This document shows, in pieces, positions 1 through 8,803 of a stretch of 64,000 nucleotides of DNA. The position numbers and the translations under genes were made by a program. The DNA is from Anaerolineae bacterium (GTDB lineage: Bacteria; Chloroflexota; Anaerolineae; Anaerolineales; Villigracilaceae). Position 1 is the first letter of the stretch, and each line of letters starts with the position of its first letter. Below the pieces are notes generated by a model. The model was given only the letters and a program-made list of their open reading frames with translations, had not been told where the DNA came from and made no database searches. Location of the stretch: NCBI GenBank assembly GCA_021324435.1, contig JAJPIZ010000025.1, forward strand, positions 147,256 to 211,255, in the 5' to 3' direction.

Positions 1-1205
1 GGGGCGATAGCGACCCGCATGTAATGGCTGGCATTCAAGATCGTCCGCGCGAATTCTTTGCTTTTCTATTCATCCTTGCCAGCGGCGTGTTCGGCGTGTT
101 TGCTTCGCTAGACCTATTCATGTTGTTCTTCTTCTATGAAATCGCCGTGTTCCCGATGTATTTGCTCATTGTCATTTGGGGTTGGGCGCAGACTCGCGAA
201 TACGCGGCGATGAAATTGACATTGTATCTGTTCGTCGGCTCGGTGATTGCTTTGGTCGGCGCGCTGGCGATGTATTGGGTGGCTGGTCAAAATACCGGTA
301 TTTATTCTTTTGACATGCTTCAACTCGAGAAAGCCAACTTCTCCGCTTCGTTCCAGAACTTTTGGTTTCTGCCCGTTTTCTTTGGCTTTGCGGTGCTGGG
401 CGGCATCTGGCCTTTCCATAACTGGTCGCCGGATGGACACGTCGCCGCACCGACTGCCGTCTCCATGTTCCACGCAGGCGTGCTGATGAAACTCGGCGCG
501 TTCGCCGCGTTGCGCGTGGGCATCATGCTTTTGCCGGAGGGCGCGAAATATTGGTCGTGGCTCGTCATGCTCTGCGCGGGCGTGGCGGTGGTCTACGGCG
601 CGTTCATCGCTTTTGTCCAAACAGACTTCAAATATATGGTTGGCTTCTCCTCCGTTTCGCACATGGGCTTGGTCATGCTTGGGTTTTCCACACTGAATCG
701 CAACGGCTTGACCGGCGCGGGCGTGCAGATGTTCTCGCACGGCGTGATGACAGCCCTCTTCTTTGCGGTGGTCGGCATGATCTATGATCGCGCCCATACG
801 CGCGAAATCCCGGAACTGGGCGGCATGAACAAGGTCATGCCGTTTGCCGCGATCGGGTTCATCATCGGCGGTCTGGTCTCAATGGGCATGCCCGGCTTCT
901 CCGGCTTCATTGCGGAATTCCCCATCTTCCTCGGCGTGTGGGGATCACAATGGCTGGTGGCTGTGATCGCAAGCATTTCCATCATCATCACCGCGGCTTA
1001 CATCATGCGTAACATTCGGCAGGTGTTCTTTGCAAAGATGCCTGAAAAACTTGAAGGTCACATCACCGGCATCACGGTCCTCGATAAGATCGCCATTACG
1101 ACTTTGTGCGCGTTTATGGTCGGGATCGGTCTCTTCCCGGTTCTGATCGTCCCAATGGTGCAAACCGGCGTGGACAATATCCTGCGCCTGCTGGGAGGTG
1201 CATAA
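1..1205 (+). CDS. nuoM: NADH-quinone oxidoreductase subunit M (5' end outside window)
   Basis: Antiporter-like membrane subunit of respiratory complex I, involved in proton translocation. The reading frame is open to the first base of the window, so the ATG at 24 is internal and the true start lies upstream; about 400 residues are visible where the family usually has about 500. Visible features are many hydrophobic helices, the FYEIAVFPMYLLIVIWG segment with the conserved glutamate of this family, and the GFSSVSHMG motif of the proton-channel helices. The stop abuts the nuoN start, so the two are one operon, presumably the distal end of a nuo cluster. The assignment is firm; only the N-terminus is unknown. 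Confidence 0.95.
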   Translation, partial: GDSDPHVMAGIQDRPREFFAFLFILASGVFGVFASLDLFMLFFFYEIAVFPMYLLIVIWGWAQTREYAAMKLTLYLFVGSVIALVGALAMYWVAGQNTGIYSFDMLQLEKANFSASFQNFWFLPVFFGFAVLGGIWPFHNWSPDGHVAAPTAVSMFHAGVLMKLGAFAALRVGIMLLPEGAKYWSWLVMLCAGVAVVYGAFIAFVQTDFKYMVGFSSVSHMGLVMLGFSTLNRNGLTGAGVQMFSHGVMTALFFAVVGMIYDRAHTREIPELGGMNKVMPFAAIGFIIGGLVSMGMPGFSGFIAEFPIFLGVWGSQWLVAVIASISIIITAAYIMRNIRQVFFAKMPEKLEGHITGITVLDKIAITTLCAFMVGIGLFPVLIVPMVQTGVDNILRLLGGA

Positions 1206-2693
1206 ATGTTTACGTCAACGACTTTCCTTTCCATCCTCCCCGAAACATTGGTTCTCGTCCTCGGCGTCATCCTGCTCATCATTGAGCCGTTCTGGAAAGA
1301 AGAACGCCGCCGTAATCTCGGCTGGTTCACCGCGGGCGGTTTGCTGGCAATCCTCGTTGTCAGTTGGTTCATCGGTCGTCCCGGTGATCCCGCATTCGCT
1401 CTTGGCAACATGGTTCGCTTTGACTGGCTTGGCTTTTTCTTCAAACTGCTCTTTATCTTTGGCGCGGCCATTACCGCTCTGCTCTTGATGGATCACGAAA
1501 AGGTCGGCCATCGCGGCGAGTCGTATTTGCTTTTGCTCATGTCAACGATTGGTATGTGCCTGATGGCCTCCGCGGCGGACCTCGTCATGCTCTATCTTGC
1601 CATTGAGACCACTTCCATTCCGCTTTATATTCTGGCGGGCTTCATGCTTTCAGATGAACGCTCGACGGAAGCGGGTTTCAAATACTTACTGTACGGTGCG
1701 ATGACTTCCGCGATCATGCTCTACGGATTCAGCCTGCTCTATGGATTTGCCGGCACGACCAACCTTTATGTCCTCGCGGAAGCGTTCAAATCGGGACAGA
1801 TAGCGGCTCCCATTATGTTGGGCGTGATCCTCCTCCTCGTTGTGGGACTCGGTTTCAAGGTCTCGATTGTTCCGTTCCACTTCTGGGCGCCCGATGTGTA
1901 CGAAGGCGCGCCGACCCCGGTCTCTGGTTTCTTGTCAACAGCATCCAAGGCTGCAGGCTTTGCGGTCATTGCGAGACTCTTCCTCGTGGCGTTCCCGCTA
2001 ACGCTTTTCAATCCTGCGAAAATTAACTGGGTTATTTTATTTGCTGTCTTGGCGGCAGTAACAATGACGATTGGCAATCTGCTCGCGCTTCCGCAGAAAA
2101 ATCTCAAGAGAATGCTGGCGTATTCGTCCATTGCCCACGCGGGTTATGCGATGATCGGTATCGTTGCGATTTTGCAAAATGATAATGGTCCGGTTAAATA
2201 CTTGGGCGTAACCAGCGTTGCTTTCTATATGCTCGCATATATTGTTACCAATCTTGCCGCCTTTGGTGTTGTTGCGGCTGTGGGTCGTGTGGTTGGCTCC
2301 GACGAGTATGATGTGTATCGCGGTCTCAGCCGCCGCTCGCCGTGGCTGGCGCTGATCATGCTGGCCGCATTCCTGTCGCTTGCAGGCATGCCGCCGTTCG
2401 GCGGATTCGTCGCGAAGGTCTTTGTGTTCGCGGCGGGCGTGCAGGCCGATTACACATGGCTGGTGGTGGTTGGTATTTTGAATTCCATTGTGGGCGTTTA
2501 CTACTATTTGAACGTGATGAAGTATGTGTATCTCTTCCGCATGGAAAACCAGGATGAAGATAAGCATCCGATTGTGTTGACCCGGCCATATCTGATTGCT
2601 TTGACGGTTTTGGCTTTGGGTGTGATTTTGATTGGCACGGTGTTTGCCCCATGGTTCAACTTCTCGAATGTGGCCGCCATGAATTTATTCTGA
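1206..2693 (+). CDS. nuoN: NADH-quinone oxidoreductase subunit N
   Basis: Second antiporter-like membrane subunit of complex I, 495 residues and about 14 predicted TM helices, a normal length for NuoN. Conserved segments include YLAIETTSIPLYILAG, with the key helix glutamate, KVSIVPFHFWAPDVYEG and AYSSIAHAGYAMIG. The ATG follows the nuoM stop directly and has GGGAGGTG about 6 bases upstream, so translation is probably coupled. It is the last nuo gene here; a new promoter for the ATP synthase membrane genes begins 11 bases after its stop. Confidence 0.95.
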   Translation: MFTSTTFLSILPETLVLVLGVILLIIEPFWKEERRRNLGWFTAGGLLAILVVSWFIGRPGDPAFALGNMVRFDWLGFFFKLLFIFGAAITALLLMDHEKVGHRGESYLLLLMSTIGMCLMASAADLVMLYLAIETTSIPLYILAGFMLSDERSTEAGFKYLLYGAMTSAIMLYGFSLLYGFAGTTNLYVLAEAFKSGQIAAPIMLGVILLLVVGLGFKVSIVPFHFWAPDVYEGAPTPVSGFLSTASKAAGFAVIARLFLVAFPLTLFNPAKINWVILFAVLAAVTMTIGNLLALPQKNLKRMLAYSSIAHAGYAMIGIVAILQNDNGPVKYLGVTSVAFYMLAYIVTNLAAFGVVAAVGRVVGSDEYDVYRGLSRRSPWLALIMLAAFLSLAGMPPFGGFVAKVFVFAAGVQADYTWLVVVGILNSIVGVYYYLNVMKYVYLFRMENQDEDKHPIVLTRPYLIALTVLALGVILIGTVFAPWFNFSNVAAMNLF

Positions 2694-2703
2694 AACGGCT
2701 GAA

Positions 2704-2733
2704 TTGACATACTTTCATCCTGTTTGTTATAAT
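2704..2733 (+). promoter_or_regulatory. Consensus promoter of the F-type membrane-sector operon
   Basis: A perfect -35 box TTGACA (2704-2709) and a perfect -10 box TATAAT (2728-2733) are separated by 18 bp. The expected transcription start (about 2740-2743) coincides with the ATG at 2743, so the transcript would be leaderless or nearly so. No Shine-Dalgarno sequence precedes that ATG, which fits. Confidence 0.8.
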
Positions 2734-2742
2734 CCGTGCCAT

Positions 2743-3018
2743 ATGACACAATCGGGTCGTGATCGTAAGAACGTTATCAACACACTTTTGTTCGTCTTGA
2801 TCGGACAGGTTGGCTGTCTGACGCTTGTGGTCATATTGTTGTCTGTTTGGGGCGGCTTGTGGCTGGATAATACCTTCCACACGAAACCGATTTTTACGCT
2901 TGTGTTGTTGCTTGCGGGCATTCCTGTTTCAGTTATTGCGATGCTGTTTGTGGCGCGCAGGACGCTTGCAAAGTTGAAGACGCAGAACGAATCTAAGGAA
3001 AAGGATAGTTCCTTGTAG
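2743..3018 (+). CDS. AtpZ/AtpI-family ATP synthase accessory protein
   Basis: Small membrane protein of 91 residues with two hydrophobic hairpin helices (about residues 12-38 and 48-69) and a charged, lysine-rich C-terminus. Size, topology and position immediately before the a subunit gene match the AtpZ/AtpI assembly proteins of F-type ATP synthases, which assist c-ring assembly and may affect Mg2+ uptake. The frame is open further upstream to a TTG at 2704, but that codon is the -35 box; the ATG at 2743 is the sensible start and sits at the predicted transcription start. Sequence conservation in this family is weak, so the call rests mainly on context. Confidence 0.75.
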   Translation: MTQSGRDRKNVINTLLFVLIGQVGCLTLVVILLSVWGGLWLDNTFHTKPIFTLVLLLAGIPVSVIAMLFVARRTLAKLKTQNESKEKDSSL

Positions 3019-3027
3019 GAGGTGGAG

Positions 3028-4050
3028 TTGGTACAAGAGAAACGTAGACCGTGGCATCGCTGGGTGTTGTTGGGATTGATGGTGGTTGGCTTCATCGTGG
3101 GCGGGATTTTTGTCCCTGTTCAACCTGAAATTTCCGTTGCGGCTGAGAAGTTGGTTGAAGAGCCGTTGATCACTATCCCTGTCCTTGGGCCTTTCTATCT
3201 GGTAAATACGCTTCCGTCCCTGGCGCTGACGATCCTCGTGTTGCTGATCATTGCCTTCTTTACGAATCGGTCGCTCACCAAAAGTCAGCGGAGCGACCTG
3301 GTCCCGCGCGGGATCGGCAACCTGATGGAAGCTTTCTATGAATTGCTCTATAACCTGACCGAAGGCTCGGCAGGCAAAAAGTGGGCCCCCGTCATCTTCC
3401 CATGGTTCGCGACGATCATGACCTACGTCTTATTCGCGAATTTGCTGAAGTTGATGCCGGGCTTCGAATCTATCGGCGTTTTGCATCGTGCAAGTGGCGA
3501 AGGTCATCTCACTCAATCCCTGGGCCACTTCTTGGGGTTTGAATGGAGAAACCTCCTGCCGCAAAAAGTGGAAGAGGGGGGATACATTCTTGCTCCCTTC
3601 CTGCGCGGCGTCTCTGTGGATTTGAATTTCACTGTTTCATTGGCGCTGATTGCGGTTGTCGCGGTTCAGGCGGTTGGGTTCCGCGCCTTGGGGCTGGGTT
3701 ATTTGAAGAAATTCTTCAACTTTGGCAATACGTTCAAAGTCCCGTTCTTCGGCGTGATTGACATCTTTGTCGGCCTGCTTGAGCTGGTTTCGGAGTTCTC
3801 CAAGGTCCTGTCGTTTGCATTCCGTCTCTTCGGGAATATGTTTGCCGGTATTGTGCTCGTGGCGGTAGTGTCGGCGCTGTTAGGCAAGATCAGCATTGTG
3901 CCGGCTATGATTTTCATGTTCGAGTTGTTCGTCGGCGTGATTCAGGCGTTTGTGTTCGGCATTTTGACCATGGTATTTATGGTGCAGGTCACACAAGGTC
4001 ACGGCCATGAAGAAGAGCACGCAGAAACTCCTGCGGCTCATGAACTGTAA
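3028..4050 (+). CDS. atpB: F-type ATP synthase subunit a
   Basis: Proton-channel subunit of the membrane sector, about 340 residues. The essential arginine is present in SFAFRLFGNMFAG (about residue 266), followed by the QAFVFGILTMVF segment of the last helix. The position of E. coli Glu219 is Ile here (NMFAGIV), while a Glu is found in FMFELFVG near the E. coli His245 position. The tail is rich in His and Glu. AGGAGGTGG (3017-3025) indicates that the TTG at 3028 is the start; a GTG at 3022 lies inside the ribosome binding site. Middle of the AtpZ-a-c-b/delta operon. Confidence 0.93.
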   Translation: MVQEKRRPWHRWVLLGLMVVGFIVGGIFVPVQPEISVAAEKLVEEPLITIPVLGPFYLVNTLPSLALTILVLLIIAFFTNRSLTKSQRSDLVPRGIGNLMEAFYELLYNLTEGSAGKKWAPVIFPWFATIMTYVLFANLLKLMPGFESIGVLHRASGEGHLTQSLGHFLGFEWRNLLPQKVEEGGYILAPFLRGVSVDLNFTVSLALIAVVAVQAVGFRALGLGYLKKFFNFGNTFKVPFFGVIDIFVGLLELVSEFSKVLSFAFRLFGNMFAGIVLVAVVSALLGKISIVPAMIFMFELFVGVIQAFVFGILTMVFMVQVTQGHGHEEEHAETPAAHEL

Positions 4051-4082
4051 AAATTCAAAGGAATAATCAGGAGGCTTATACA

Positions 4083-4322
4083 ATGGAAGGAAATGTTCTT
4101 GATGCCGCCCGCTTCATCGGCGCAGGGTTGGCGATGATGGGCGCTGCGGGCGCCGGCGTTGGGGTGGGGCTGAGCGCCATGGGTGCATTGAACGGGATGG
4201 CCCGCAACCCTGATACCTATGGCAACCTATTGACAAGCATGATGCTCGGTATTGCGTTCTCCGAGGCGATCGCGATTTACTGTCTGGTTATCGCGTTCCT
4301 GATGCTCTTCAAGGTCGTCTGA
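4083..4322 (+). CDS. atpE: F-type ATP synthase subunit c
   Basis: Rotor-ring proteolipid of 79 residues folding as one helical hairpin. Helix 1 carries the glycine repeat GAAGAGVGVG, the polar loop is ARNPD, and helix 2 carries the ion-binding glutamate E61 in GIAFSEAIAIY. The residue after the glutamate is Ala, and no Gln is seen at the sodium-ligand position of helix 1, so a proton ring is the likelier reading. The AGGAGG ribosome binding site is strong, as expected for a subunit needed in many copies. Confidence 0.95.
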   Translation: MEGNVLDAARFIGAGLAMMGAAGAGVGVGLSAMGALNGMARNPDTYGNLLTSMMLGIAFSEAIAIYCLVIAFLMLFKVV

Positions 4323-4338
4323 GAGATAGGAGCGTGGA

Positions 4339-5073
4339 ATGGAAGCACTTGGAATCAACCTCGGTCTGCTCATTGTCCAGATCATCGCTTTCTTCATCGT
4401 GTTCCTGGCATTACATGCCTGGGTCTATCAGCCGCTGTTGAACATGCTGGAGACTCGCAAGAAGAAAATCGAACAGGGTATGGAAGACGCCCGCGTCGCG
4501 GCGGAAGCCCGCTCGGACGCGCAAAAGGACGCAACCAAAATCCTGGCTGATGCTCAGGCTCAGGCGGCGCGGGTGATCAACGAAGCCAATGAGCGGGCGG
4601 AGAAGCTGGCGGCACAAGTCAAAGCGGATGCAGAGCAGGTAATCGCCAAAGAGCGCGAGAGTGCCCGTTTGGAAATCGCCGTGGAGCGCGAACGCGTCCT
4701 TGGCGATTTGCGCGGGCAGGTTGCGGCTTTGGCCATCGCCGCCGCGCAGAAACTGGTTGGTGAAGCGCTCGATGAAAAACGCCAGCACGCGTTGATTGAT
4801 GAATTCTTCTCGGGTGTCAAATCTGGCAAAGTGATTGTACTCGATGATGCAGACTTCAAAGGCGAGTCTGCGGTGGTGACCAGCGCGTTGCCGCTCAATG
4901 AAACAGAGCAGGAAACAGTCAAGAAGAATATTCTTTCCAAAGTCGGAGCACAGGCCGTAACATTCCGTGTGGACCCGTCCATTCTCGGCGGTCTTGTGAT
5001 CAAGGTTGGCGATAAAGTTTTGGATGGCTCTGTTTCTGGCAAACTCGAAGGTCTGCGGCAGAATCTGAAATAA
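4339..5073 (+). CDS. atpF: F-type ATP synthase b-delta fusion (peripheral stalk)
   Basis: Peripheral stalk protein of 244 residues. Residues 1-30 form the membrane anchor, about 31-150 are an Ala/Glu/Lys-rich coiled coil typical of subunit b, and about 175-244 match the C-terminal domain of subunit delta (ALPLNETEQETV, then DPSILGGLVIKVGD and a DGSVSGKL segment). The N-terminal helical domain by which delta binds alpha is not apparent, so this is b joined to the delta C-terminus only. The RBS is GATAGGAG. A strong terminator begins 18 bases after the stop, and no catalytic-head genes follow. Confidence 0.88.
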   Translation: MEALGINLGLLIVQIIAFFIVFLALHAWVYQPLLNMLETRKKKIEQGMEDARVAAEARSDAQKDATKILADAQAQAARVINEANERAEKLAAQVKADAEQVIAKERESARLEIAVERERVLGDLRGQVAALAIAAAQKLVGEALDEKRQHALIDEFFSGVKSGKVIVLDDADFKGESAVVTSALPLNETEQETVKKNILSKVGAQAVTFRVDPSILGGLVIKVGDKVLDGSVSGKLEGLRQNLK

Positions 5074-5090
5074 GTATGCGTTTTGAATTG

Positions 5091-5124
5091 AATGGTCTTG
5101 GTAAAATGCCAAGACCATTTTTTT
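5091..5124 (+). terminator. Intrinsic terminator after the F-type b-delta gene
   Basis: Perfect 11-bp stem (AATGGTCTTGG 5091-5101, complement 5109-5119) with a 7-base loop and a six-T run. It closes the AtpZ-a-c-b/delta transcript and separates it from the A/V-type operon. Confidence 0.93.
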
Positions 5125-5175
5125 ATTCACTGTCATGGAGTGTCTTACTTTTCACAATAGAAGACATATTAGACC

Positions 5176-5204
5176 TTGATTATCAAGTCGTTTTATTTTA
5201 CAAT
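5176..5204 (+). promoter_or_regulatory. Candidate promoter of the A/V-type ATPase operon
   Basis: TTGATT (5176-5181) and TACAAT (5199-5204) are spaced by 17 bp, in the AT-rich gap between the F-type terminator and the first A/V-type gene. The expected start near 5211 would leave a leader of about 37 bases. Confidence 0.55.
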
Positions 5205-5247
5205 TGCGACCGTTGCAGGCAAAAATTCGCGTTGAGGCTACTATAGG

Positions 5248-5559
5248 ATGAATGAGAACCGTATTAAGCAGGTGCTCGAGATAGAAAAGCAGGCACAGGA
5301 GTTGCACGAAAAAGCGATACAGGAAGCCCAACAATTGCCCATTCAAGCGGAGCAGGAGGGTCAGGCTTTGATCGAAAAAGCAAAAGCAGAGGCGGAGGAA
5401 GAGGCTCGGCGGTTGGTCGCAAAGGCCCAGGCGGGGGAAGAGACGGCGCGTATTTTGTCCGAGGCGGAGGCTAAAAACAAACAAGCCGAAGCATTGGCAA
5501 TGAGCAATTTCGATCGCGCGGTCAGTTATGTTTTAGACCAGGTCGTCAGTAAAGGGTAG
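5248..5559 (+). CDS. A/V-type ATPase stator subunit G/H
   Basis: Protein of 103 residues that is almost entirely a charged coiled coil rich in Glu, Gln, Ala and Lys, ending in a short amphipathic segment (SNFDRAVSYVLDQVV). Size, composition and first position in the operon match the H/G stator subunit that pairs with subunit E to form the peripheral stalks of A/V-ATPases. Coiled-coil proteins are low in information, so the identity depends on context. The RBS is weak (ATAGG). Confidence 0.75.
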   Translation: MNENRIKQVLEIEKQAQELHEKAIQEAQQLPIQAEQEGQALIEKAKAEAEEEARRLVAKAQAGEETARILSEAEAKNKQAEALAMSNFDRAVSYVLDQVVSKG

Positions 5560-5563
5560 GGTT

Positions 5564-6655
5564 ATGGCTCAAGGCGGCGTTTCTGCTTACGCGGCGATCA
5601 GCGCGCGCGTTCGAGCAATGTATTCCTTTTTACTCAGTGCGCAGGAGTTGGCGCGGTTGGGTGATCTTCCTGATTTTCCCTCCCTCGTTGCCCAGCTCAA
5701 GCACACGGCTTACGGACCTTATCTTGAGAATCTCAAAGAAAAGGATCTGACGCCGCAACGCGTTTTATTGCAGATCAAGGGCCGCCTGGCGGATGTTTAT
5801 AACAGTGTTATTCAAATGTCGCCGGGAAATACCCGCTCACTGGTGATACAGCTCTATCGGTATTTTGAAGTCAACAATTTGAAGGCGATTCTGCGCGCGC
5901 TGGTCATGGGGTCGTCGCCCGAACCGGACGTATCGTTGTGGGACTGGATCAACAGCGCGCTTTTCCCGTTCGGTACGAGGACGGTCTTGTCTGCGCAGGC
6001 GATGATCGAAGCGGGGAATGTGGCGTCTGCGGCGGAGTACCTGCGGGGGACCAAGTACGAAGGCGTTCTTTCCTTTGCAATGAAGCGTTACAGCGCCGAA
6101 CAGAATCTTTTTCCGATAGAAGTGGCCCTGGATTTAAATTATTGGCGCGAGTTATGGCAGGAGGTCAACAAGCTATCTGGGCAGGATCGCGAACAGGCAA
6201 TGCGCGTGGTGGGGTCGTTGATTGACATGAACAACCTGATGTGGGTCATTCGCTATCGCGTCTATCACCATCTTTCTGAAGAAGAATTGATCAATTACAC
6301 TCTTCCATTTGGTTTTCATGTTCGTGATGAGGATGTGCGTTCGATTGCCGCGGGCGCGGACATCGCCTCGATCGTTCAGAGAATTTATCCCGGCATCGCG
6401 GATATCAATGCTTTGCTCGATGAGCCTCGGAGCGGCCTGCCGAAACTGGAAGTCGAGTTAAAGCGGCGCGTTATGAAGCAGTGCATGGCTGAGTTTGCAG
6501 GCAATCCATTCCACATCGGCCTGCCGCTGGCTTTTCTGGTGTTGAGCGATTTGGAGATTCAAGACCTGACGGTCCTGATTGAAGCGAAATCTTCACAGAT
6601 GCCTGACGAAGAATATCGCCCATTTTTATTGAAGACTGAAGTTGTCAAAGTATAG
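5564..6655 (+). CDS. A/V-type ATPase subunit C (central stalk socket, d-like)
   Basis: Protein of 363 residues in the V-type subunit C/d family, the funnel-shaped adaptor joining the central shaft to the K ring. Family-like features are the N-terminal AYAAISARVRAMYSFLL segment, the repeated three-part helical layout, an RYRVYHHLSEEELINYTLPFG-like segment near residue 230, and the C-terminal FHIGLPLAFLVLSDLEIQDLT with its glutamate. The start lies 4 bases after the previous stop. Length is normal for the family (about 320-380). Confidence 0.85.
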   Translation: MAQGGVSAYAAISARVRAMYSFLLSAQELARLGDLPDFPSLVAQLKHTAYGPYLENLKEKDLTPQRVLLQIKGRLADVYNSVIQMSPGNTRSLVIQLYRYFEVNNLKAILRALVMGSSPEPDVSLWDWINSALFPFGTRTVLSAQAMIEAGNVASAAEYLRGTKYEGVLSFAMKRYSAEQNLFPIEVALDLNYWRELWQEVNKLSGQDREQAMRVVGSLIDMNNLMWVIRYRVYHHLSEEELINYTLPFGFHVRDEDVRSIAAGADIASIVQRIYPGIADINALLDEPRSGLPKLEVELKRRVMKQCMAEFAGNPFHIGLPLAFLVLSDLEIQDLTVLIEAKSSQMPDEEYRPFLLKTEVVKV

Positions 6656-6707
6656 GCTCGAAGTTTGAAACCCGAAATGGGAATCCTGTTGTGAGATTGG
6701 AGACCAC

Positions 6708-8732
6708 ATGTTCTTCCCGAAAGAGATGACGGAGATCGAACTGATTGTCCCTTCCAAGGATTTACTGGCTGTGACGAAAGTATTGAGCGGCCGCGGTGTT
6801 TTTCATCAGACGGATAGCAATTATCCCGGCTCGGTTTCGGAATCCGGCTCGACGGGGACATGGCAGGAAAAGGCCGCGGCTTATGCGTCGCTGGAGCGGC
6901 GTCTGCAAATTGTGATGCAATCATTGAACGTAGATGAAGGGCGGCCTCCTTCTTCCGATTTTGGATCAATGGTTGACATCGAAAAAGTACGCTCCTCCGT
7001 CGAAGAGATTGAGGAGGAAGTCAAAAAAACGGGGGATCAACTCACGAACGAACGCAAACATCTTGAGCAATTGGAAAATGCACTTCGCCAACTGGAACCG
7101 GTGGCAGAAGTGGATTTCGACGTCAGCCTGCTTCGCAATTCTCGTTATTTATTCTCGATGCTCGGTCAAATCCCCGCCGCCAGCGTGGACCGGTTGCACA
7201 CAAGCCTGGCGCGCGTCCCATACACCTTCCTGACCCTGCGCGCGGATGCGCAGAAGCCTGTGGTCTGGCTGGCCGGAACCAAATCCAACTCTGACGTTTT
7301 GGAGCGCGCCGCCCGAAGCGCGTATCTTGACCCGTTGATTTTGCCGGAGGGTTACAAGGGTACACCGGCGCAAATCATCGAGACCATCCGTAAAGAAATT
7401 GAAGAGACACGGAAAAATATTTCTGATTTGGAAACCGCGCTTGCCAAACTTGCGGATGCCCGCCAACAAAAACTGCGCGAACTGATGTGGCAGGTCCACA
7501 CCAGCCGCGTGTTGGCGGATGCCATCGTGCGTTTTGGTCAATTGCGCTACACCTATGTCATCACTGGCTGGGTGCCGCGTGACGATCTGGAAGAGTTGAC
7601 TCAAAGCCTTCGCTTTGCCTCCAAGGAAATTCTGATCGAGACCCTGCCAACGAGTCGCAGTGGACATAATGCCAATGTGCCCGTTGCACTATTAAATAAC
7701 AAATATCTCAAGCCGTTCCAGATGTTGGTCAATACGTATGCCCGTCCACGCTACGGCGAGCTGGATCCAACCATTTTGATGGCCATTACTTTTCCGCTGA
7801 TTTATGGCGCGATGTTTGGAGATTTGGGCCAGGGTCTTGTGCTTCTTCTTGTGGGCCTGCTGATCAACAGCGGCAAGCTTATGAAAAGCATGAGAAGTCT
7901 CGGACTTTTGATTGCCTATTGTGGCGCGTCCGCGGCGATATTTGGCGTATTGTATGGAAGCGTCTTTGGTTTCGAAGGCGAGCATTTCACTGAAACATTT
8001 GGTTTTGAATTTCACCCGGTTTGGATCAGTCCGATCAATAACATCCTGGGCATTCTAGGTCTGGCGATTGATGCAGGTATCATCCTGCTGATTGTGGGCT
8101 TCCTGCTCGGCATTTTCAGCCACTGGCGCGCAAGAGATTGGGCGCATCTCATTTTTGGACACAACGGGCTTGTTGGCTTTTCCTTCTACATTTCCTTCCT
8201 CGCTTTGCTTGGAAATTTCCTGAGTCGGACCCCGATTGCCCCGAAAGTGGCGGTGGCCATTGGAATGTTGCCTCTTCCGTTCCCGATCCTTGCTTTGACC
8301 TTTGGTCTGTTGATCATGTTCTCAGAAGTTTTCATCCATCTGATCGAAGGGCATCGCCCGTTGATTGAAGGCAAGGGCATTGGCGGATTTATCATGTACC
8401 TTGTTCAAGCCTTCATGGATTGGTTTGAAGTGGTGATCAGCCAGTTGAGCAACACCCTTTCTTACGTGCGCGTGGGAGCCTTTGCTGTGGCGCATGGCGG
8501 GTTGAGCGCCGCATTCTTCAAGCTGGCTGACCTGATTGGCGGTGGTCAACACGGCGCAGGGTATTGGATCATGCTGGTCGTTGGCAATCTGTTTTTCGTT
8601 ACACTCGAGGCCCTCATTGTTGGAATTCAGACGATGCGTCTGCACTACTATGAATTCCTCGGCAAGTTCTTCACTGGCGGCGGAATGCGCTTTGAGCCGC
8701 TCACCTTATCCTCCGAGAAAGAGGAGGGGTAA
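6708..8732 (+). CDS. A/V-type ATPase subunit I (a-like proton channel)
   Basis: Protein of 674 residues, equivalent to the V-ATPase a subunit. The N-terminal half (to about 330) is soluble with coiled coils that would contact the stator; the C-terminal half has about 7-8 TM helices. The segment SNTLSYVRVGAFAVAHGG, with its arginine, matches the essential proton-path helix, and a LEALIVGIQTMRLHYYEF segment matches the last helix, where EALIVxIQxxRLxYYEF is typical. The start is set by GGAG six bases before ATG 6708. A 52-base gap precedes it without an obvious terminator. Confidence 0.9.
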   Translation: MFFPKEMTEIELIVPSKDLLAVTKVLSGRGVFHQTDSNYPGSVSESGSTGTWQEKAAAYASLERRLQIVMQSLNVDEGRPPSSDFGSMVDIEKVRSSVEEIEEEVKKTGDQLTNERKHLEQLENALRQLEPVAEVDFDVSLLRNSRYLFSMLGQIPAASVDRLHTSLARVPYTFLTLRADAQKPVVWLAGTKSNSDVLERAARSAYLDPLILPEGYKGTPAQIIETIRKEIEETRKNISDLETALAKLADARQQKLRELMWQVHTSRVLADAIVRFGQLRYTYVITGWVPRDDLEELTQSLRFASKEILIETLPTSRSGHNANVPVALLNNKYLKPFQMLVNTYARPRYGELDPTILMAITFPLIYGAMFGDLGQGLVLLLVGLLINSGKLMKSMRSLGLLIAYCGASAAIFGVLYGSVFGFEGEHFTETFGFEFHPVWISPINNILGILGLAIDAGIILLIVGFLLGIFSHWRARDWAHLIFGHNGLVGFSFYISFLALLGNFLSRTPIAPKVAVAIGMLPLPFPILALTFGLLIMFSEVFIHLIEGHRPLIEGKGIGGFIMYLVQAFMDWFEVVISQLSNTLSYVRVGAFAVAHGGLSAAFFKLADLIGGGQHGAGYWIMLVVGNLFFVTLEALIVGIQTMRLHYYEFLGKFFTGGGMRFEPLTLSSEKEEG

Positions 8733-8803
8733 ACGAAGACTGATGCGGCCCAGAATGCATTTCTTGAATTGAAATCGAATTTCAATACATAAGGAGAGAT
8801 ACA

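Noticed and set aside
114..797. Long minus-strand open frame opposite nuoM.
   Set aside because: It is rich in His, Arg and Glu with no domain pattern, lies wholly over a conserved gene and has no ribosome binding site. It arises from the codon use of the real gene.
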